From positions 1 to 7,420 of the forward strand of contig JBBRUG010000304.1 of NCBI GenBank assembly GCA_038247995.1: a DNA stretch of 7,420 nt. Reading direction: 5' to 3'. Position numbers and translations under genes: made by a program. Every line of letters begins with the position of its first letter. Position 1 is the first letter of the stretch. This DNA comes from JBBRUG01 sp038247995 (GTDB lineage Bacteria; Chloroflexota; Chloroflexia; Chloroflexales; Chloroflexaceae). The notes beneath the pieces are model-generated. The model was not told the DNA's origin, made no database searches, and saw only the letters and a program-made list of their open reading frames with translations. Shown here piece by piece: positions 5,690 to 7,420 of this stretch.

Positions 5690-5720
5690 AGGATTGAAGT
5701 ACGCAGCCTAACAGTCTCAC

Positions 5721-5744
5721 CTCCCCGTGGCTCTGTGTCCGTGG
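5721..5744 (+). repeat. Degenerate CCGTGG/CTCTGTG low-complexity motif
   Basis: CTCCCCGTGGCTCTGTG is followed by TCCGTGG, an imperfect tandem of a CCGTGG-type core (on the other strand CCACGGACACAGAGCCACGG). It occupies the rest of the gap between the octanucleotide array and the sugar kinase stop codon. It looks like a remnant of another short intergenic repeat family. No gene is seen in 5690-5771. Confidence 0.4.
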
Positions 5745-5771
5745 TACAGCGTTAGCACCCGATTTTGCGAT

Positions 5772-6683
5772 CTACAGTTTGTCTTTTGCGTTTTGGCTTA
5801 AGAGGAACCCCTCAGCCTCCGCCAGGCGCGGAATACCCGCCCGCCCGCCGACAGCGCGGCATTTGAGCGCGGCGACGGCGCTGGCAAAGCGAAATGCGGC
5901 TCGTACCGGATCACCACGCAGCAATGCGAACAGCAGCGCGCCGTGAAACACATCGCCGCAGCCGGTAGTGTCGATTACCTCTACAGCGAATGCCGGCGTA
6001 TGGAAGAGTTCGCCCTGGTGCGCGCACCAACTGCCCTTGGCTCCGCTTGTCACCGCCGCCAGCACGCCATACTGCGCGTGGAGCGCCTGAACTGCCGCAG
6101 CAGGATCAGCAAGGCTGGTCGCCTCACGTGCGAACCGCTCCGACACGACGATTAAGTCACAGTGAGGTAAGATCGCCAGCGTACCGTCGCGCACGCGCTC
6201 GGCGTCGATCAGCACCAGGCCGCCGGCAGCGCGCATCCACCGCGCCGCCGTGAGCGCCGCAGCGGGGAGATGCGTGTCGAGGCAGAGCGCCCGCGCCGCG
6301 CTGATCCGGGCGCGATCCGGCACGAAGTCGGCGAGTACTTGCAGGTCGTTGTGCCAGAAGACCGTGCGCCGATCACGACCGGGTTCGGCCAGCACAAACG
6401 CCACGTGTGAGGCGCCGGGCCGTACTTGCGCACCGGAAATATCGACGCCCTCAGCCTGGAGATCGGCCAGGATGCGTGGGCCATAGGCGTCATTGCCAAC
6501 CGGGCCAAGGAACGCCGTGCGCGCACCTAGCCGGGCCAGCGTGACCAGCGCCGTCGCCACCGGCCCGCCGCCGGCCTCGATCCAACTCGCCAGCGGTTGC
6601 TTCCGCCCTAATTCCGGCTCGGCCCCGGCTACGCCAATCAGGTCATAACTGGCGATACCAAGGCCGACAATGTCGTGATCCAT
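5772..6683 (-). CDS. PfkB-family carbohydrate kinase
   Basis: The gene encodes a 303-residue cytoplasmic sugar kinase of the ribokinase/PfkB fold, which phosphorylates a sugar or nucleoside hydroxyl with ATP. The N-terminal strand DIVGLGIASYDLIGV is followed by the substrate-binding GGGPVATALVTLARLG (the family's GG-x-x-x-N/A helix). The C-terminal PfkB signature 2, DTTGCGDVFHGALL, supplies the catalytic Asp244 and the anion hole. A nucleotide-side VTSGAKGSW strand and the C-terminal RFASAVAALKCRAVGGRAGIP are also typical. The start was set at ATG 6683 (MDHDIVGLG), where the family fold begins; an upstream in-frame GTG at 6737 would add 18 unrelated Pro/Ser-rich residues. No good Shine-Dalgarno is visible. 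Substrate cannot be named from sequence; ketohexokinase, ribokinase or sulfofructose kinase-like activity are all possible. It is co-oriented with the desaturase gene upstream (138-bp gap) and convergent with rodA. Confidence 0.9.
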   Translation of the reverse strand: MDHDIVGLGIASYDLIGVAGAEPELGRKQPLASWIEAGGGPVATALVTLARLGARTAFLGPVGNDAYGPRILADLQAEGVDISGAQVRPGASHVAFVLAEPGRDRRTVFWHNDLQVLADFVPDRARISAARALCLDTHLPAAALTAARWMRAAGGLVLIDAERVRDGTLAILPHCDLIVVSERFAREATSLADPAAAVQALHAQYGVLAAVTSGAKGSWCAHQGELFHTPAFAVEVIDTTGCGDVFHGALLFALLRGDPVRAAFRFASAVAALKCRAVGGRAGIPRLAEAEGFLLSQNAKDKL

Positions 6684-6768
6684 ACCGAGGGTTTCCCAGC
6701 GAGTGCAGCTACCACCAGACGGGGGCAGAGCGGGCACAAAACTCGCCCTGACAACGGGCTACGCCTGC

Positions 6769-6778
6769 ATAGCGCTAT
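6769..6778. promoter_or_regulatory. 10-bp perfect palindrome upstream of the sugar kinase
   Basis: ATAGCGCTAT is a perfect palindrome in the gap between the desaturase stop and the sugar kinase start, about 85 bp before the latter. It is the only AT-containing symmetric site in a very GC-rich gap, so it could be a small operator or part of a -10 region for the kinase. No matching -35 was found. Confidence 0.25.
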
Positions 6779-6800
6779 AGTCGGATCACTCCACGGCCGC

Positions 6801-6816
6801 CGGCAGGCGACTGCCG
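6801..6816 (-). terminator. Weak GC hairpin after the desaturase gene
   Basis: CGGCAG and CTGCCG pair around a four-base loop just six bases downstream of the desaturase stop on the minus strand. The stem is only six pairs and no T-run follows, so it may be a chance product of high GC content. Nothing else gene-like was seen in 6684-6821. Confidence 0.25.
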
Positions 6817-6821
6817 CCAGA

Positions 6822-7420
6822 TCACGACACGGCCACCGGCGGGCGGGCGGGCGCCGGCAGATCCTGCTCAATGAAGTGAACCGCGCTCTTGGCCGCTTCC
6901 ATGATTGTCATCAGGCCACTGCCGGGATGCACGGCGCCGCCGATCCAATAGAGCCCTTTTGCGCCGTTGTGGCGGATGTGCGGGCGCAGCGGGCCAAGCT
7001 GGCTCCAACTATGGATCATGTTGAAGACCGCGCCTAGATGCGCCCGATGCTCGTCGCGCCACGTTTCGGCGGTGTAGCAATGCTCGGCCACAATATGGCG
7101 CTCAACATCGGCGTAGCCAAGTTTGGCCATCTGGCGCAAAATGAGCTTGCGGTACGACTCGCGCTTCGTCGCCCAATCGACTGGGTAGCGCAAGTTGGGG
7201 ATCGGCACGAGCACGAAGAGCGTGCTATGGCCGTCGGGCGCATTGCCTGGGTCGACAATTGTCGGATTGCAGACGTAGAATGACGGATCTTCCTCATCGA
7301 GCACAGCGCTCTTGGCCCACATTGGATCCTGGCGGCGAATATGCTCTGAGAGGTAGAGTTGGTGATGCGGCAGGTCGTCCCAGCGCCGATCAACGCCCAA
7401 GTAGAGCATGAAGGTCGAGC
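6822..7420 (-). CDS. Phytoene desaturase (CrtI) family protein, C-terminal part
   Basis: The minus-strand frame is open from the window edge to TGA at 6822-6824, giving 199 codons; the N-terminal part lies beyond the window. The in-frame methionine at 7409 is internal, because the codons before it read STF to give STFMLYLGVDRRW, a conserved internal segment of CrtI-type desaturases. Further family marks are the hydrophobic STLFVLVPIPNLRYP stretch, GAVFNMIHSWSQLGPLRP, and the C-terminal FAD-contacting motif GLYWIGGAVHPGSGL. Members are membrane-associated flavoenzymes that desaturate phytoene or later carotenoids. Full-length proteins are near 500 residues, so about 40 percent is visible. Related enzymes (CrtD, CrtN, CrtO/CrtP-type) share these motifs, so the exact carotenoid step is not settled. 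The C-terminal tail is Pro/Ala-rich. The sugar kinase gene follows on the same strand. Confidence 0.88.
   Translation of the reverse strand, partial: STFMLYLGVDRRWDDLPHHQLYLSEHIRRQDPMWAKSAVLDEEDPSFYVCNPTIVDPGNAPDGHSTLFVLVPIPNLRYPVDWATKRESYRKLILRQMAKLGYADVERHIVAEHCYTAETWRDEHRAHLGAVFNMIHSWSQLGPLRPHIRHNGAKGLYWIGGAVHPGSGLMTIMEAAKSAVHFIEQDLPAPARPPVAVS

Noticed and set aside
5082..5720. Minus-strand open frame of 212 codons over the rodA 3' end and the octanucleotide array, and shorter ones nearby
   Set aside because: The 8-bp unit contains no stop in any minus-strand frame, so it produces long artificial frames with a repeated VQWFRGS-like product. The rest is antisense to conserved rodA codons.
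6684..6737. GTG at 6737 as the sugar kinase start
   Set aside because: The extra residues (MPALPPSGGS...) are not part of the fold, and the family N-terminal strand begins right after ATG 6683.
6841..6852. G-quadruplex from the GGGCGGGCGGGC run
   Set aside because: Only three GGG tracts are present, and they lie in the Pro/Ala-rich C-terminal codons of the desaturase gene.
6675..7037. Plus-strand 120-codon open frame
   Set aside because: It is antisense to the desaturase C-terminus, including its conserved GLYWIGGAVHPGSG motif, and has Arg/Ala-rich composition typical of GC-rich shadows.

Overview
The window reads as a piece of a GC-rich bacterial chromosome. The most likely source is a member of the Chloroflexota, probably a filamentous Chloroflexales relative such as Roseiflexus, Chloroflexus or Oscillochloris. 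This is inferred from the combination of an acidic, repeat-rich TPR protein beside a roadblock/LC7 protein, a class I-beta (Thermotoga-type) DAHP synthase, a CrtI-type carotenoid desaturase, and several gene-free micro-repeat islands. No single feature proves the taxon. No phage, IS, CRISPR, rRNA or tRNA signal was seen.

Layout. Positions 1-1983 (+) hold the 3' part of a long acidic protein gene. It carries three near-identical 114-bp (38-residue) tandem repeats, further diverged copies of the same PFSLEELGLSPEEIAAL motif, an internal segment that resembles sigma-70 region 1.1, and a C-terminal TPR region. It is followed by a small roadblock/LC7 gene (2158-2505, +), nucleoside diphosphate kinase ndk (2712-3167, +) with a good sigma-70 type promoter, DAHP synthase aroF (3228-4256, +) and a RodA/FtsW-family SEDS gene (4374-5495, +). 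The strand then switches: a PfkB-family sugar kinase (5772-6683, -) and the C-terminal 199 codons of a phytoene-desaturase-family gene (6822 to the window end, -) converge on the SEDS gene.

How the genes relate. ndk, aroF and the SEDS gene are ordinary household functions: NTP pools, the first step of the shikimate pathway, and peptidoglycan glycan polymerisation. They are separated by hairpins and repeats, so they do not look like one tight operon. The acidic TPR protein and the roadblock protein look like a functional pair. Roadblock proteins usually act on small Ras-like GTPases or as scaffolds, but no GTPase lies in the window.

The most interesting content is (i) the sigma-1.1-like domain and multivalent motif array in the first protein, and (ii) the intergenic DNA. 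An octanucleotide array of 24 units lies directly after the SEDS stop codon. It is C-rich, G-poor and closes all three forward frames, so it could work as a Rho-loading, transcription-terminating element between the convergent genes. A second 8-nt repeat abuts the start codon of the same gene, a 9-nt degenerate repeat follows the roadblock gene, and several strong hairpins lack a proper U-tract.
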